DNA of 64,000 nucleotides from Armatimonadota bacterium (GCA_025360125.1 JANYCU010000051.1:1-64000), one strand, 5' to 3'; shown: positions 24,751 through 33,388, counted from the stretch's first letter. Numbers and translations: made by a program. Notes: a model not told the origin generated them from the sequence alone.

Positions 24751-25743
24751 CTAAATTCGTTTGAAAGAAGTTCCAAACTTGATGGCCGCCTGATCAAGAG
24801 ATTGTCGGATAGCCTCGTGGCGAACAACATCGTGGGGTGAGCGCCGTTGGTTATCAAGGCTGAAGGGGTTTGCACCTCGGTTTAGCAAAAGGTTCACCAT
24901 TGGTTCTTGGCCACAATTGACGGCTCGGCGAAGAGGAGTTTCTCCTTTTGAGTCTCTTATTTCAATGTCTGCACCTGCGCCGATTAAAACTTCAGCCAAG
25001 AACACATGGCCTCTTCGCGCCGTCATGTGGAGTGGCGTAGACTTTCCTGGCCCGCTTGGCTTATTGATATCTGCTCCGAATAAAATGAGGAGCTGAACGG
25101 TTTGTTTTCCAGCCTCGTCTGGACCTGCAATGCTGGAATTCACGGCTCGATACAAAGGTCCGTGGCCAAGAAGTTCTTCCGAGTTAGGGTCAGAGCCTGC
25201 CTCTAGCAGAAGCTTTGCCCGGGGTGCATCCCAATGACTCACAGCATCCCTTAAGAGACTATGTCCGGCTGGAGAAACTTCAAGAAGGCTCGGATCCGCA
25301 ATGATCTTGGCCTTTAACTTTTCAAGGGGCAATCGATAAAGCGGTAAAAACGGGTCAGTGAGCGATTTAGCGGTCTCGACGAAGTGCTCACGAAGTTGTT
25401 GACGGGCAGGTTCATCAATTCCAACATCGTCAATTGCCCCAAACATATGACCGAGCCATCGATCTGCTTCGTCAGTCGAGATCGAGAGGTGAGCATGACG
25501 ACAAATAAGGCTTTGCTTCCCTCGCTTTGTCGTATAGTCAGCCGGACCACCCATCCGCTCACATAGAAACATCGCGAAATGCTCGCTGAGGCGGGTCATG
25601 TCCTTAGGGAATATTTCCCGTAACCGAGAATCCTGCTCGACCCGCATATGGAATTGGTGAGACAATCGCTGACACGCTTCAAGACCACCAACCGCGTCGA
25701 TGACGCCACTCAAAATCGTCGAATCCGTTTTCGATTTCCGCAT
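24751..25743 (-). CDS. Truncated haemoglobin fused to ankyrin repeats
   Basis: A 330-residue protein in two parts. Residues about 12-130 form a group II (trHbO-like) truncated globin: FPKDMTRLSEHFAMFLCE, MGGPADYTTKRGK, and LICRHAHLSISTDEADRWL, with His83 as the probable haem ligand and Trp96 at the position conserved in group II. Residues about 145-330 carry four ankyrin repeats (GHSLLRDAVSHWDAPRAKLL; GPLYRAVNSS; STPLHMTARRGHVFLAEVLI; GETPLRRAVNCGQEPMVNLL). Globins of this group bind oxygen or nitric oxide; ankyrin repeats bind proteins. The combination suggests a haem sensor or a tethered globin. It stands alone 44 bases from the M1 peptidase gene. Confidence 0.88.
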   Translation of the reverse strand: MRKSKTDSTILSGVIDAVGGLEACQRLSHQFHMRVEQDSRLREIFPKDMTRLSEHFAMFLCERMGGPADYTTKRGKQSLICRHAHLSISTDEADRWLGHMFGAIDDVGIDEPARQQLREHFVETAKSLTDPFLPLYRLPLEKLKAKIIADPSLLEVSPAGHSLLRDAVSHWDAPRAKLLLEAGSDPNSEELLGHGPLYRAVNSSIAGPDEAGKQTVQLLILFGADINKPSGPGKSTPLHMTARRGHVFLAEVLIGAGADIEIRDSKGETPLRRAVNCGQEPMVNLLLNRGANPFSLDNQRRSPHDVVRHEAIRQSLDQAAIKFGTSFKRI

Positions 25744-25786
25744 GGCTTTAACTCTTTACGACTTCCCTAGAGCATTAGCTAAGCTT

Positions 25787-27397
25787 CTATTGCCTCATGA
25801 CCCAACCCTTCGGATCAATGACCGGTTCTGCACCCGTAAACGGCACCGTTCCTTTGCCACCAGTCATTGGAACCCGGATCGTTTTGCCATCAACCACGAC
25901 GTCGATCGGCATCGCAAAAGGAAGATTATCAGGTGTGATCCATTCCAATTTAAGCACTCCGTTCGATGATTCAGACTTCAACATCGGAAGTTTGGCTTGC
26001 CGAATATACACTTCAAAGAACCAGCGAAGGTCCTGCTTTGACTCGCGAGAAGCGACAGAAACATAGTCGTCGGTCGTGACGATACGCTGAGCCCGACCAT
26101 CAGCCCACTTCTCCGATTCGGGAGTAAGATACGCCATCCTTCGAATTGACCGAAGAAAGGCGTCATCACCAATAAGGTAGCGCAAAGCATGAAGAGTCAG
26201 AGCGCCTTTATCGTAGATGTCGCCACCATATGCTTCGCTGGAAGTTTGTTCTCGCGGGGCAACTGGAGCCTTATTGGTGACACTGCGCCGTCGACCTTTC
26301 ATCGCCGTAAAGTACGCATCCTTGCCTCTAATCTGTTCGATGTAAAAGGTATCCATAAAGCTCTGGAATCCTTCGTGTATCCACATGTCTCGCCAGTCAT
26401 TATTTGAAACAAGGTTTGCCCACCATTCATGGCCGAACTCGTGCAATAGGAGCCAATCAAGCCCGTCGGCGGCGAAGCGAAACTTGTTGCCGTAAGCAAT
26501 GGACGTTGAGTGCTCCATGCCGAGGTGGGGAGAATCAACGATCCCAGCCTTTACCGCTCGAAATGGAAAAGGACCGCAGTACTTTTCCATGAATGCCATG
26601 TATTTCTTTTGCTCAGCGATGAGCTTTGGCGCTTTGTCTTTGTTTTCGGGCAGGACATAGTAATTGATTGGAATGGATTGACCTGCAACGGACTTGATGG
26701 AATCCGTAACTAATTCGTAGGGTGCCGCGTTAAACACGAGCGAATAGTTGTTGATCGGCAACGCCATATGCCACACGAAGGTCGAGGTCCTATCGCCGTT
26801 CCGTTCCTTTTTCTCTAACAATCCCGGCCCTACAGCAATCAATGGGTCTGGGACGGTGAGTCGCATTGTTGCGTGGTTGGCATGATCAGACGGATGGTCT
26901 TTGCAAGGAAAGAGGAGATCTGCCCCGGCCCCTTGGAGAGCGACCGAAATCCAATCTGCTCCGCTGGGGGTCTTTGACCACATGAATCCGCCATCCCACG
27001 GGGCATTTCTTGCAACATGGGGCGTGCCTGCATAAGTAACTTCGGTATGAATGGACTCACCAGGCTGCTTTGAAAGGGGGAAAAAGACTCGAATCGCACC
27101 TTTCAGCCGATCAAATCTCAGGGCATCCATTCCATCCGTTATTTTCGATACGTTGTACGGATCATCCAGGTCGAGCAAGATACTGATCGTGGGAATCACG
27201 ATCTTCGCGTCCATCATCGTCATCCCTGAGATTGTCTTCTTGGCGGGATCAACCTTGATGGATATATCGTAGGCCTGAACATCGAATGCAGCCTGCTCAA
27301 GCTTGAGCACCCCTCCGGAAATTTCGGTCTGCTGAAATGCGATCGCGGAAGCGAAGATAGATATCGTGGCGAACATGAGTGCAAGCAGTTTACGCAT
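25787..27397 (-). CDS. Secreted M1-family aminopeptidase
   Basis: A 536-residue exported zinc aminopeptidase (gluzincin family M1). The signal peptide covers the first ~21 residues. The zinc site is HEFGH at 319-323 with the third ligand Glu342 in DMWIHEGFQSFMDTFY. The exopeptidase motif GxMEN appears in altered form as HLGMEHSTSI (293-296), His for Asn. The family's N-terminal saddle and catalytic thermolysin-like domain are present; the long C-terminal helical domain of PepN is missing, as in short secreted members. It probably trims peptides in the periplasm. Confidence 0.88.
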   Translation of the reverse strand: MRKLLALMFATISIFASAIAFQQTEISGGVLKLEQAAFDVQAYDISIKVDPAKKTISGMTMMDAKIVIPTISILLDLDDPYNVSKITDGMDALRFDRLKGAIRVFFPLSKQPGESIHTEVTYAGTPHVARNAPWDGGFMWSKTPSGADWISVALQGAGADLLFPCKDHPSDHANHATMRLTVPDPLIAVGPGLLEKKERNGDRTSTFVWHMALPINNYSLVFNAAPYELVTDSIKSVAGQSIPINYYVLPENKDKAPKLIAEQKKYMAFMEKYCGPFPFRAVKAGIVDSPHLGMEHSTSIAYGNKFRFAADGLDWLLLHEFGHEWWANLVSNNDWRDMWIHEGFQSFMDTFYIEQIRGKDAYFTAMKGRRRSVTNKAPVAPREQTSSEAYGGDIYDKGALTLHALRYLIGDDAFLRSIRRMAYLTPESEKWADGRAQRIVTTDDYVSVASRESKQDLRWFFEVYIRQAKLPMLKSESSNGVLKLEWITPDNLPFAMPIDVVVDGKTIRVPMTGGKGTVPFTGAEPVIDPKGWVMRQ

Positions 27398-27493
27398 AAG
27401 GCGGGGAGTTAAGACAACTACATAACCCGAGCATTTGACACTATCAGGGACAAGAATTTGTATTTGTTAGTCAGAAATCGAATCCGTCACAAA

Positions 27494-27922
27494 TTAAAGT
27501 CGAGCGTCAAACGCGTTGGGGCGGTGGTTCATTGCGAATATTCCATGCAAGAGCATTTCGACAAAAAGGAATCCAAAGCCTCCTAGAAGAGGACTTGGCA
27601 TGGGTGGTAGCGATGGAGCAATTACATGGATCGTGTAAAACGCCGGAAAAATAATGACGAAACCCCACGCCCACCAATAAATCAGCCGAAGCGCAACCAG
27701 GATTGGTACCTTCGGCTTCAATCGCTTGCGAATCAAGTTGAGCCAGAGGAGCTCAATCCAGTGGCCGCCAACCGATGGCCACAACGCTCCCAACCCAATA
27801 GCAAAACCCATCCGAATGTTGTGAGTCGCAAAGCTTGCAACTACTCCAACAACGACCGCAATCGTCAAGGTTCGAGACAAGGTTACACGCAGCGGCTCGT
27901 CGATTTCTTCAAATTTGATCAT
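27494..27922 (-). CDS. Hypothetical small membrane protein
   Basis: A 142-residue protein with about four hydrophobic segments: TLTIAVVVGVVASFA, MGFAIGLGALWPSVGG, LRLIYWWAWGFVIIFPAFYTI, GGFGFLFVEMLLHGIFAM. I place the start at the ATG at 27922 (IKFEEIDEPLRVTLSRT), because the longer frame to 28033 overlaps the transsulfuration gene. It is not recognised. It lies downstream of, and on the same strand as, the PLP enzyme gene. Confidence 0.6.
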   Translation of the reverse strand: MIKFEEIDEPLRVTLSRTLTIAVVVGVVASFATHNIRMGFAIGLGALWPSVGGHWIELLWLNLIRKRLKPKVPILVALRLIYWWAWGFVIIFPAFYTIHVIAPSLPPMPSPLLGGFGFLFVEMLLHGIFAMNHRPNAFDARL

Positions 27923-27983
27923 ACATCTATGAGGACAGTACGCAGAGAGCCCGACATTCGCTGCAATCAAAACCGACTCAGGG

Positions 27984-29108
27984 TTATGAAGCGCGAAGAG
28001 ATTGATCCAAGTCAGCCCATATATCCTGGACATTCTCGATTCCCACGCTCAGGCGGAGAAGCGTGGGCGGCAAGTGCTCCTGCCCTGGAATGCATGCCCG
28101 TCGTTCAATGGTTGACTCGACTGCACCGAGACTCGTGGCATGTTGGATGAGCCGTACCCCCGTGCAAACGGCGTCAGCCACTTGAGCATCTCCTCGCACA
28201 TCGAATGATATGATTGTGCCATACCCCTTTAACTGGCGCGATGCTGCCTCATGAGTCGGATGGCTAGGTAGGCCGGGATACCGAGCTAGAGTGACATTTG
28301 GGTGATCGGAAAGATGCTCAGCCAAGATCATCGCACTTTCTTGACTCCTTTGAAGTCTTAATGCCAGGGTCCGCACTCCCCGAACAGCGAGAAACGTCTC
28401 GAGGGTGCCGGGAGTCGCGCCACCAAGATCTCTTGATCGCTTTAATGCTGCGAGCAGAGCGGGATTTCGAGCGGTGACGACACCACTGAGCAGGTCAGAG
28501 TGACCGCCGATGAACTTCGTCACGGATTGCACCGAGACATCAGCACCGAGGTCCAGTGGCCGTTGATTGAGGGGAGTGGCGAAGGTATTGTCCACACATA
28601 AAATTGCTCCGGGCTTCCGAGGTGCAGCGCAGATGATGTCCAGATCGCCGACAGTCAGCAACGGATTTGATGGCGATTCAAGCCAGATCAAATCGGCTTG
28701 CTCACACGCTTTGAGCCAAGATGCGGTGTCGGTTACACCTAAAGGATGGATTTTCCAGCGACCACGTTTTTGACCATCGAATGCGAGTGCCGCGACGCCT
28801 TGATAGCAGTCGTCAGGTAAGACAACGACCGAGCCCACGGAGAGTAAATCAAAGATCGCGGCAATGCCTGCCATCCCGGAAGCAAAGGCGAGCGACGAAC
28901 CCCCTTCGAGCCCACCAACGATTTCCTCAAGCGCTTCCCAACCGGGAGCCCCGTCGTTTCTCGTATAGGCACGCTGTCCTCCCCTCACAAAGTTTGATGC
29001 AGGAACTAGAGGCACATTCAGCGGCGAACCAGGCTGTCCATCCCGACCTGCCGATACTAGCCACGATTCAACTGAATTTGAGGCGTGGACCTTGCTTGCT
29101 TTCATCAT
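27984..29108 (-). CDS. PLP-dependent transsulfuration enzyme (cystathionine synthase/lyase type)
   Basis: A 374-residue member of the Cys/Met metabolism PLP-enzyme family (cystathionine gamma-synthase, gamma-lyase, O-acylhomoserine sulfhydrylase). PLP is bound by Lys198 in SVQSVTKFIGGHSDLLSG; Asp173 in CVDNTFATP stacks on the ring. The C-terminal FDVRGDAQVADAVC and LLRLSVGIENVQDIWADL follow the fold. Which reaction it catalyses cannot be settled from motifs. It stands divergently from the dienelactone-hydrolase-like gene, with 96 bases between. Confidence 0.88.
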   Translation of the reverse strand: MMKASKVHASNSVESWLVSAGRDGQPGSPLNVPLVPASNFVRGGQRAYTRNDGAPGWEALEEIVGGLEGGSSLAFASGMAGIAAIFDLLSVGSVVVLPDDCYQGVAALAFDGQKRGRWKIHPLGVTDTASWLKACEQADLIWLESPSNPLLTVGDLDIICAAPRKPGAILCVDNTFATPLNQRPLDLGADVSVQSVTKFIGGHSDLLSGVVTARNPALLAALKRSRDLGGATPGTLETFLAVRGVRTLALRLQRSQESAMILAEHLSDHPNVTLARYPGLPSHPTHEAASRQLKGYGTIISFDVRGDAQVADAVCTGVRLIQHATSLGAVESTIERRACIPGQEHLPPTLLRLSVGIENVQDIWADLDQSLRAS

Positions 29109-29204
29109 TGCCTAGTTTAGCTTGATCAGGTTAGATCGCTAAGGTCCGCCGACAATATCGAATTCTCGATTGCCTCAGGAGTCAAAGTGGGATAAAGTAG
29201 AAAT

Positions 29205-30062
29205 ATGTGCGATCAAGATCATTTTGAAGACGACAAACTTGAATTCGAGCGGCGAGGGCTCGTAACCCGAAGGCAATTTGGCGTGATAGTTGGAGCCGGG
29301 GTGGCGCTTTTGCTTCCAACCGTGGCCAACGCTGCGACGGTAACCGAATCGGAAGTAAACATTACGACCCCTGACGGAACAGCTGACGGCTATTTTGTGC
29401 ATCCGTCCACTGGCACGGCCCCAGCAGTTATTATTTGGCCGGACATCTTTGGCCTTCGACCAGCTTTCCGCGATATGGCTAAGCGGCTCGCGGAATCTGG
29501 CTATGCAGTCCTGGTCGTCAATCCTTTCTATCGCAAGCAAAAGGCTCCGACAGCGTCGAAAGGCAGCCAGACCCCAATCTCGGAATTAAGACCCCTGATG
29601 GCTGGCTTCAGCGATGTGACGGAAATGTCGGACGCCAAAGCTTTCGTCGCATGGTTGGATACCCAATCCTGCGTCAACAAGAAGAAAAAGATCGGCACTC
29701 AGGGTTATTGCATGGGCGGGCCGTTTGCATTTCGCACCGCTGCTGCGTCTGACCGGATCGGAGCTGTGGCCACGTTCCACGGGGGTGGGCTCGTCACCGA
29801 CCAACCTTCAAGCCCTCACCTCGGCGCCGCAAAGAGCAAGGCCCAGTTCCTCGTCGCAATCGCTTCTAACGATGACGCACGTTCGCCAAAAGACAAAGAC
29901 ACCCTGAAGGAAGCGTTCGCGAAAGCCGAGAGACCTGCCGAGATCGAAGTTTACGAGGGTGCCGCCCACGGCTGGTGTCCCCCAGATTCTTCCGTCTATA
30001 ACGAACCACAAGCCGAGAAAGCGTGGAAAAGGCTTCTCGCTCTTTACGGTAAAGCTCTGTAG
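29205..30062 (+). CDS. Dienelactone-hydrolase family protein, Tat-exported
   Basis: A 285-residue alpha/beta hydrolase of the dienelactone hydrolase family. Its catalytic Cys169 sits in QGYCMGGPFA, the acid probably in ASNDDARS, and His255 in EGAAHGW. The N-terminus has TRRQFGVIVGAG (residues 21-32), a twin-arginine signal, so it probably acts outside the cytoplasm, unusual for the classical chlorocatechol enzymes. Many exported relatives have no known substrate. A strong terminator follows. Confidence 0.85.
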   Translation: MCDQDHFEDDKLEFERRGLVTRRQFGVIVGAGVALLLPTVANAATVTESEVNITTPDGTADGYFVHPSTGTAPAVIIWPDIFGLRPAFRDMAKRLAESGYAVLVVNPFYRKQKAPTASKGSQTPISELRPLMAGFSDVTEMSDAKAFVAWLDTQSCVNKKKKIGTQGYCMGGPFAFRTAAASDRIGAVATFHGGGLVTDQPSSPHLGAAKSKAQFLVAIASNDDARSPKDKDTLKEAFAKAERPAEIEVYEGAAHGWCPPDSSVYNEPQAEKAWKRLLALYGKAL

Positions 30063-30082
30063 GAATTCGGGAGACAAAGTTT

Positions 30083-30112
30083 GCTGGCAGGTGGAAAATT
30101 CCACCTGCCAGC
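30083..30112 (+). terminator. Rho-independent terminator
   Basis: The perfect inverted repeat GCTGGCAGGTGGAA-AA-TTCCACCTGCCAGC, 14 bp with a two-base loop, is followed by TTTGCCTTT. It ends the dienelactone-hydrolase transcript. Confidence 0.85.
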
Positions 30113-30185
30113 TTTGCCTTTGGATGTAACATTCCTCAAAATCTCTGTCGATCTTGACCATGGTAAATCGACGAACGAGTGAATA

Positions 30186-30662
30186 ATGAATCCAGCAATT
30201 GAATTAGGCAAATTGACCGCCGTGCAGGGCATGGACATGTTTCTGCGGAACTTCTCAAAAGTGCCCGATGACAAGCTGACTTGGTCGCCGACTCCGACCT
30301 CCAAGTCGGCACTCCGCATCGCCGCACATGTGGCGGTGACAAATGCCAATTTCGCCGACTTCATCCGAAACCGCAAGCTTCCGACAGAAGACGAAGTGCC
30401 TGATTTCGTGGCTAGGACCACCGCTGCAGAACTTGCGATCACGAGCAAAGAAGAGATGGAGCGAGTGTTCCGCGAAAACACGCAGAAGGTACTCGATGCA
30501 CTCGACACATTAACCGACGAAGACCTCGATATTGTTTTCGGCTCCAGCCATATGTCGATGAAGTTCTTGACGAGATTGGCGGGTTGGCATGCGACCTTGC
30601 ACTTGGGTCAGATCGACTACTTACAAACCTGCTGGGACGATCAGCAAATCTACACGGGCTGA
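30186..30662 (+). CDS. DinB-family protein
   Basis: A 158-residue four-helix bundle of the DinB superfamily: AHVAVTNANFADFIRNRKLP, VFRENTQKVLDALDTLTDED and the C-terminal GWHATLHLGQIDYLQTCWDD with the third metal His. It is the third DinB-like gene of the window and not closely similar to the pair at 20.3-21.2 kb. Unknown substrate. It converges on the DUF899 gene with a shared terminator. Confidence 0.85.
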   Translation: MNPAIELGKLTAVQGMDMFLRNFSKVPDDKLTWSPTPTSKSALRIAAHVAVTNANFADFIRNRKLPTEDEVPDFVARTTAAELAITSKEEMERVFRENTQKVLDALDTLTDEDLDIVFGSSHMSMKFLTRLAGWHATLHLGQIDYLQTCWDDQQIYTG

Positions 30663-30687
30663 CCCAATTCCTTGAGTCCTCGGCAAA

Positions 30688-30713
30688 CAAGGACGACCGG
30701 TCGGTCGTCCTTG
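30688..30713. terminator. Bidirectional terminator hairpin between convergent genes
   Basis: The inverted repeat CAAGGACGACC-GGTC-GGTCGTCCTTG has a near-perfect 11-bp stem. It lies 26 bases past the DinB stop and 13 past the DUF899 stop, and so can serve both. Confidence 0.8.
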
Positions 30714-30725
30714 TTCGTGAACTGG

Positions 30726-31436
30726 TTAACCGTAAGTCGGATGTTGGGGCCAACCTTCTGGCGACTTTTCGAAGTCCTCTTGGCGGCCATACGGAGTGAG
30801 GTCGAGGAAATCGTAGGAATCGGTAACCGACTCTAATCCTCGGGCGAACACCGAGTAGGTGTGGTAAATCTCGTCACCGATTCGGAAGAAGACACTCATT
30901 CCTGGCCCTTCTCCTTCGGTTTCTTCACCTCGCGGCGCGAAGTTGTAAATCGCGTCTTTGTCGCCTTCCTTAAACGAGACATTGAAGTCATAGTTGAAAT
31001 CGCCTTCACCAGCCGAGTACCACGGACGGTCCCAACCCTTCAGCTTCTTGTAGGCTTCGAGCTTTGACAATGGCGCCCGCGAAACGATGACGTACCGCGT
31101 GTCGAGGCGGTCAAGAGAGTCGATCTTGCCGATGGCGTCGACGTGCCCCGTACAGCCCGGGCACCCTTTTTCCCACTTCGGATTGAACATGAAATGGTGG
31201 ACAATGAGCTGTCGTTTGCCCTCAAATAGGTCGAGCAGGCTCACTTTTCTGTTTGGCCCATCAAACATGTATTCCTTGGTTACCCGGATCATTGGCTGGC
31301 GGCGGCGTTCGGCATTCACGCGGTCCTTTTGGCGGGTTAGCTCTTTTTCTTGCTTGAGCAAGTCCATTCGGCGAGTGTGCCATTCGTCAAAGTCGACGAT
31401 TGGTGGGTGAGGAATTTGATCGGTTTCGGTACTCAT
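30726..31436 (-). CDS. DUF899 thioredoxin-fold protein
   Basis: A 236-residue protein of DUF899, a thioredoxin-like family: DLLKQEKELTRQKDRVNAER helix at the N-terminus, FEGKRQLIVHHFMFNPKWEK, a GCPGCTGHVDAIG redox-type motif, YVIVSRAPLSKLEAYKKLKG, and the C-terminal DSYDFLDLTPYGRQED. The CPGC pair is expected at the thioredoxin active-site position. The ATG at 31436 has AAGGA nine bases upstream; the ATG at 31445 is too close to it. Function of the family is unknown. Confidence 0.85.
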   Translation of the reverse strand: MSTETDQIPHPPIVDFDEWHTRRMDLLKQEKELTRQKDRVNAERRRQPMIRVTKEYMFDGPNRKVSLLDLFEGKRQLIVHHFMFNPKWEKGCPGCTGHVDAIGKIDSLDRLDTRYVIVSRAPLSKLEAYKKLKGWDRPWYSAGEGDFNYDFNVSFKEGDKDAIYNFAPRGEETEGEGPGMSVFFRIGDEIYHTYSVFARGLESVTDSYDFLDLTPYGRQEDFEKSPEGWPQHPTYG

Positions 31437-31614
31437 GGTGGTCATTCCTTATTTACTGACGAAGGTTCGCGCAAGGCGACCTCGCCCGAGCCTAAAAGTC
31501 GGTCGAACAAACTAGACCGATTTCGACATACGGCAGAAAAGATTTTTCGCAATATTGAACTTTTTTGGCCTTGCCTGTCGAATTTTAACTCTGTCAATCG
31601 ATCATTAGTCAGCA

Positions 31615-32211
31615 ATGAGTAAAGAACTGATCCTCAAAATGTCAATGTCGATTGACGGGTTTGTTGGAGGGCCTAACGGCGAAACAGATTGGTTATTCCG
31701 ATCGATGAGCGATGCCGGTCGGGAGTGGACTACCGAATTGATAGGGAGCGCAAGCTTGCAGGCCTTCGGTCGCAAATCCTACGAAAGCATGGCTGCGTTC
31801 TGGCCAACCTCTCCTATTCCCATGGCGAAGCATATGAACGAAATTCCCAAAGTTGTGTTTTCCCGAAGTGGTCAAATTACACCAGTGGTTGTCGATCCTT
31901 CCGCCGACGCGCTCGCCATCGAAACCTGGCAAAACCCGATCGTTCTTGGTGCGGATTTGGTCACTGACATTCAACGACTAAAAGCTGAAGACGGGAAACC
32001 AATATTGGCTCATGGCGGGGCCGGTTTTGCCTCAAGCTTGATTGCCGCCAATCTCGTCGACCTATTTCACCTCGTCGTCCATCCCGACGCCATCGGTCGC
32101 GGACTTCCGATTTTCGCTGGACTTGAGAAGCCGATCCAGCTAAAGCTCGAAGACGTAAAGCAATTTGAGAGCGGTGTCGTCGTCAACACTTACCGACCCG
32201 TACAGGCATAA
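31615..32211 (+). CDS. RibD/dihydrofolate-reductase-fold protein
   Basis: A 198-residue protein of the RibD C-terminal (dihydrofolate-reductase-like) superfamily: LKMSMSIDGFVGGPNGETDW at the N-terminus, then LQAFGRKSYESMAAFWPTSP, IPKVVFSRSGQ, ILAHGGAGFASSLIAANLVD and HLVVHPDAIGRGLPIFAG. These are NAD(P)H-dependent reductase folds; most small stand-alone members have no known substrate. Its stop overlaps the start codon of the next gene. Confidence 0.85.
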   Translation: MSKELILKMSMSIDGFVGGPNGETDWLFRSMSDAGREWTTELIGSASLQAFGRKSYESMAAFWPTSPIPMAKHMNEIPKVVFSRSGQITPVVVDPSADALAIETWQNPIVLGADLVTDIQRLKAEDGKPILAHGGAGFASSLIAANLVDLFHLVVHPDAIGRGLPIFAGLEKPIQLKLEDVKQFESGVVVNTYRPVQA

Positions 32212-33062
32212 TGAGAAACACAATGAAAATTCACAAAATCGCGTCTATCGCACTACTTGCAGCGGCACTTATTTCGTCTGCCTCAGCCCAATCTCGCGTT
32301 ACGGACATCGTTTATATGAAGTCGGGCGGAGCCGCGTTTACCATGGATGTCGCTAAGCCAGCCAAGCCGAACAGAGCCGCCGTGATCTTCATGGTTAGCG
32401 GCGGATGGGTCTCAGACCATTCGATGATTGGCTCATTCGGAGCCGCGGTTGAAAAGCCCTTCTTGGAAGCCGGATTCACCGTTATCGAAGTCGTTCACGG
32501 CGCCCAGCCCCGATACAAAGTCACCGAGATTGTCGAGCAGGTTCGAACTGCAGCCCGGTTCGTTCAAGTCCACGCCAGCGAGTATGGCTTCGATCCGAAA
32601 CGTATCGGCGTTACCGGAATTAGCTCTGGAGGTCACCTTTCTTTGATGATTGGAGGAATGCCAGATTCTCCCGTGAGCGCGGTCGCGGCAATCGCTCCGC
32701 CAACGGACCTTAACAACTGGGGACAGCCAGATTCCTTGTTCACCGACAAACCCGAATTGGCCACATTCGTTCCCGCGCTAGGCCTCGATCCGAAAGCCAC
32801 GAAGAGTGACATTGGAGCCTTGGCTCAAAAGCTTTCGCCGATCAATCTTGTGACGGCTAAATTCCCTCCGACCCTAATCGTTCAGGGCGACGATGACAAG
32901 ATTGTGCCATTGCAGCAAGCCCAAATCATGGATAAGGCGCTGACAAAGGCTGGCGTGTCGCACAGGTTGGAGGTGATTCCGGGCGGCGGTCACGATGATA
33001 AGACCTTCACGCCAGGCGTGATAAAGGCAGTTCAATGGTTCAAGGACAAACTGCTGAATTAA
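32211..33062 (+). CDS. Secreted alpha/beta hydrolase
   Basis: A 283-residue exported alpha/beta hydrolase, signal peptide ending SASAQ. The nucleophile elbow is TGISSGGHLSLMIGG; the acid is in VQGDDDKIVPLQQ and the His in PGGGHDDKTF, matching prolyl-oligopeptidase/DLH-like esterases (BD-FAE type). The ATG at 32211 overlaps the stop of the upstream gene (TAATG), and a second ATG at 32223 is the alternative start. A strong terminator follows. Confidence 0.85.
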   Translation: MRNTMKIHKIASIALLAAALISSASAQSRVTDIVYMKSGGAAFTMDVAKPAKPNRAAVIFMVSGGWVSDHSMIGSFGAAVEKPFLEAGFTVIEVVHGAQPRYKVTEIVEQVRTAARFVQVHASEYGFDPKRIGVTGISSGGHLSLMIGGMPDSPVSAVAAIAPPTDLNNWGQPDSLFTDKPELATFVPALGLDPKATKSDIGALAQKLSPINLVTAKFPPTLIVQGDDDKIVPLQQAQIMDKALTKAGVSHRLEVIPGGGHDDKTFTPGVIKAVQWFKDKLLN

Positions 33063-33085
33063 ATCTCACGCGGTCCAACCGAAGA

Positions 33086-33128
33086 CAAAAATAGGGCAAC
33101 ACCAAACAGTGCAGCCCTATTTTTTTTT
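33086..33128 (+). terminator. Rho-independent terminator
   Basis: AAAAATAGGGC pairs with GCCCTATTTTT across a 17-base loop and is followed by a run of ten T. It ends the transcript of the alpha/beta hydrolase pair. Confidence 0.9.
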
Positions 33129-33130
33129 GA

Positions 33131-33213
33131 TACTCCGGACGGGATACCGCAAAGTGGCGCTTCGCTAACGAACCCCAAGAGCTGCGCTCTTGGCAAATTC
33201 TCACCCTGCCACT
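33131..33213. other. Partial copy of the tRNA-Glu 3' end with nested inverted repeats
   Basis: Positions 33131-33145 (TACTCCGGACGGGAT) are identical to the 3' end of the tRNA-Glu gene at 33267-33281, in the same orientation. The 65 bases after it form nested stems: GTGGC (33154-33158) with GCCAC (33208-33212), and CCAAGAGC (33175-33182) with GCTCTTGG (33186-33193) over a three-base loop. It is not a complete tRNA. It may be an attachment-site scar or a small structured element. Confidence 0.6.
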
Positions 33214-33218
33214 ATGCC

Positions 33219-33264
33219 AAATTAAGAAAGCCCTTCGCACTTTGGCGAGGGGCTTTCTTAATTT
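33219..33264 (-). terminator. Terminator after tRNA-Glu
   Basis: AAATTAAGAAAGCCC pairs perfectly with GGGCTTTCTTAATTT across a loop that itself contains CGC/GCG. It lies directly downstream of the tRNA on the minus strand and gives a T-rich tail. Confidence 0.85.
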
Positions 33265-33340
33265 GGTACTCCGGACGGGATTTGAACCCGCGATCTTCGC
33301 CGTGAAAGGGCGATGTCCTAAACCGCTAGACGACCGGAGC
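33264..33340 (-). tRNA. tRNA-Glu (anticodon UUC)
   Basis: Read on the minus strand, the gene begins GCTCCGGTCGTCTAGCGG, folds to a normal cloverleaf with the anticodon loop CTTTCAC (anticodon TTC), a T-arm GCGGGTTCAAATCCCG and acceptor end CCGGAGT-A, with an encoded CCA. The acceptor stem contains one G-U pair at 1-72. Confidence 0.95.
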
Positions 33341-33388
33341 AAGCAAGGCATTATTATGACTCAGATAGAGCCTTAATTGCCAGTGAAA

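Noticed and set aside
33131-33215. A second complete tRNA gene
   Set aside because: Only the T-arm and acceptor half match tRNA-Glu. No D-arm or anticodon loop can be formed.
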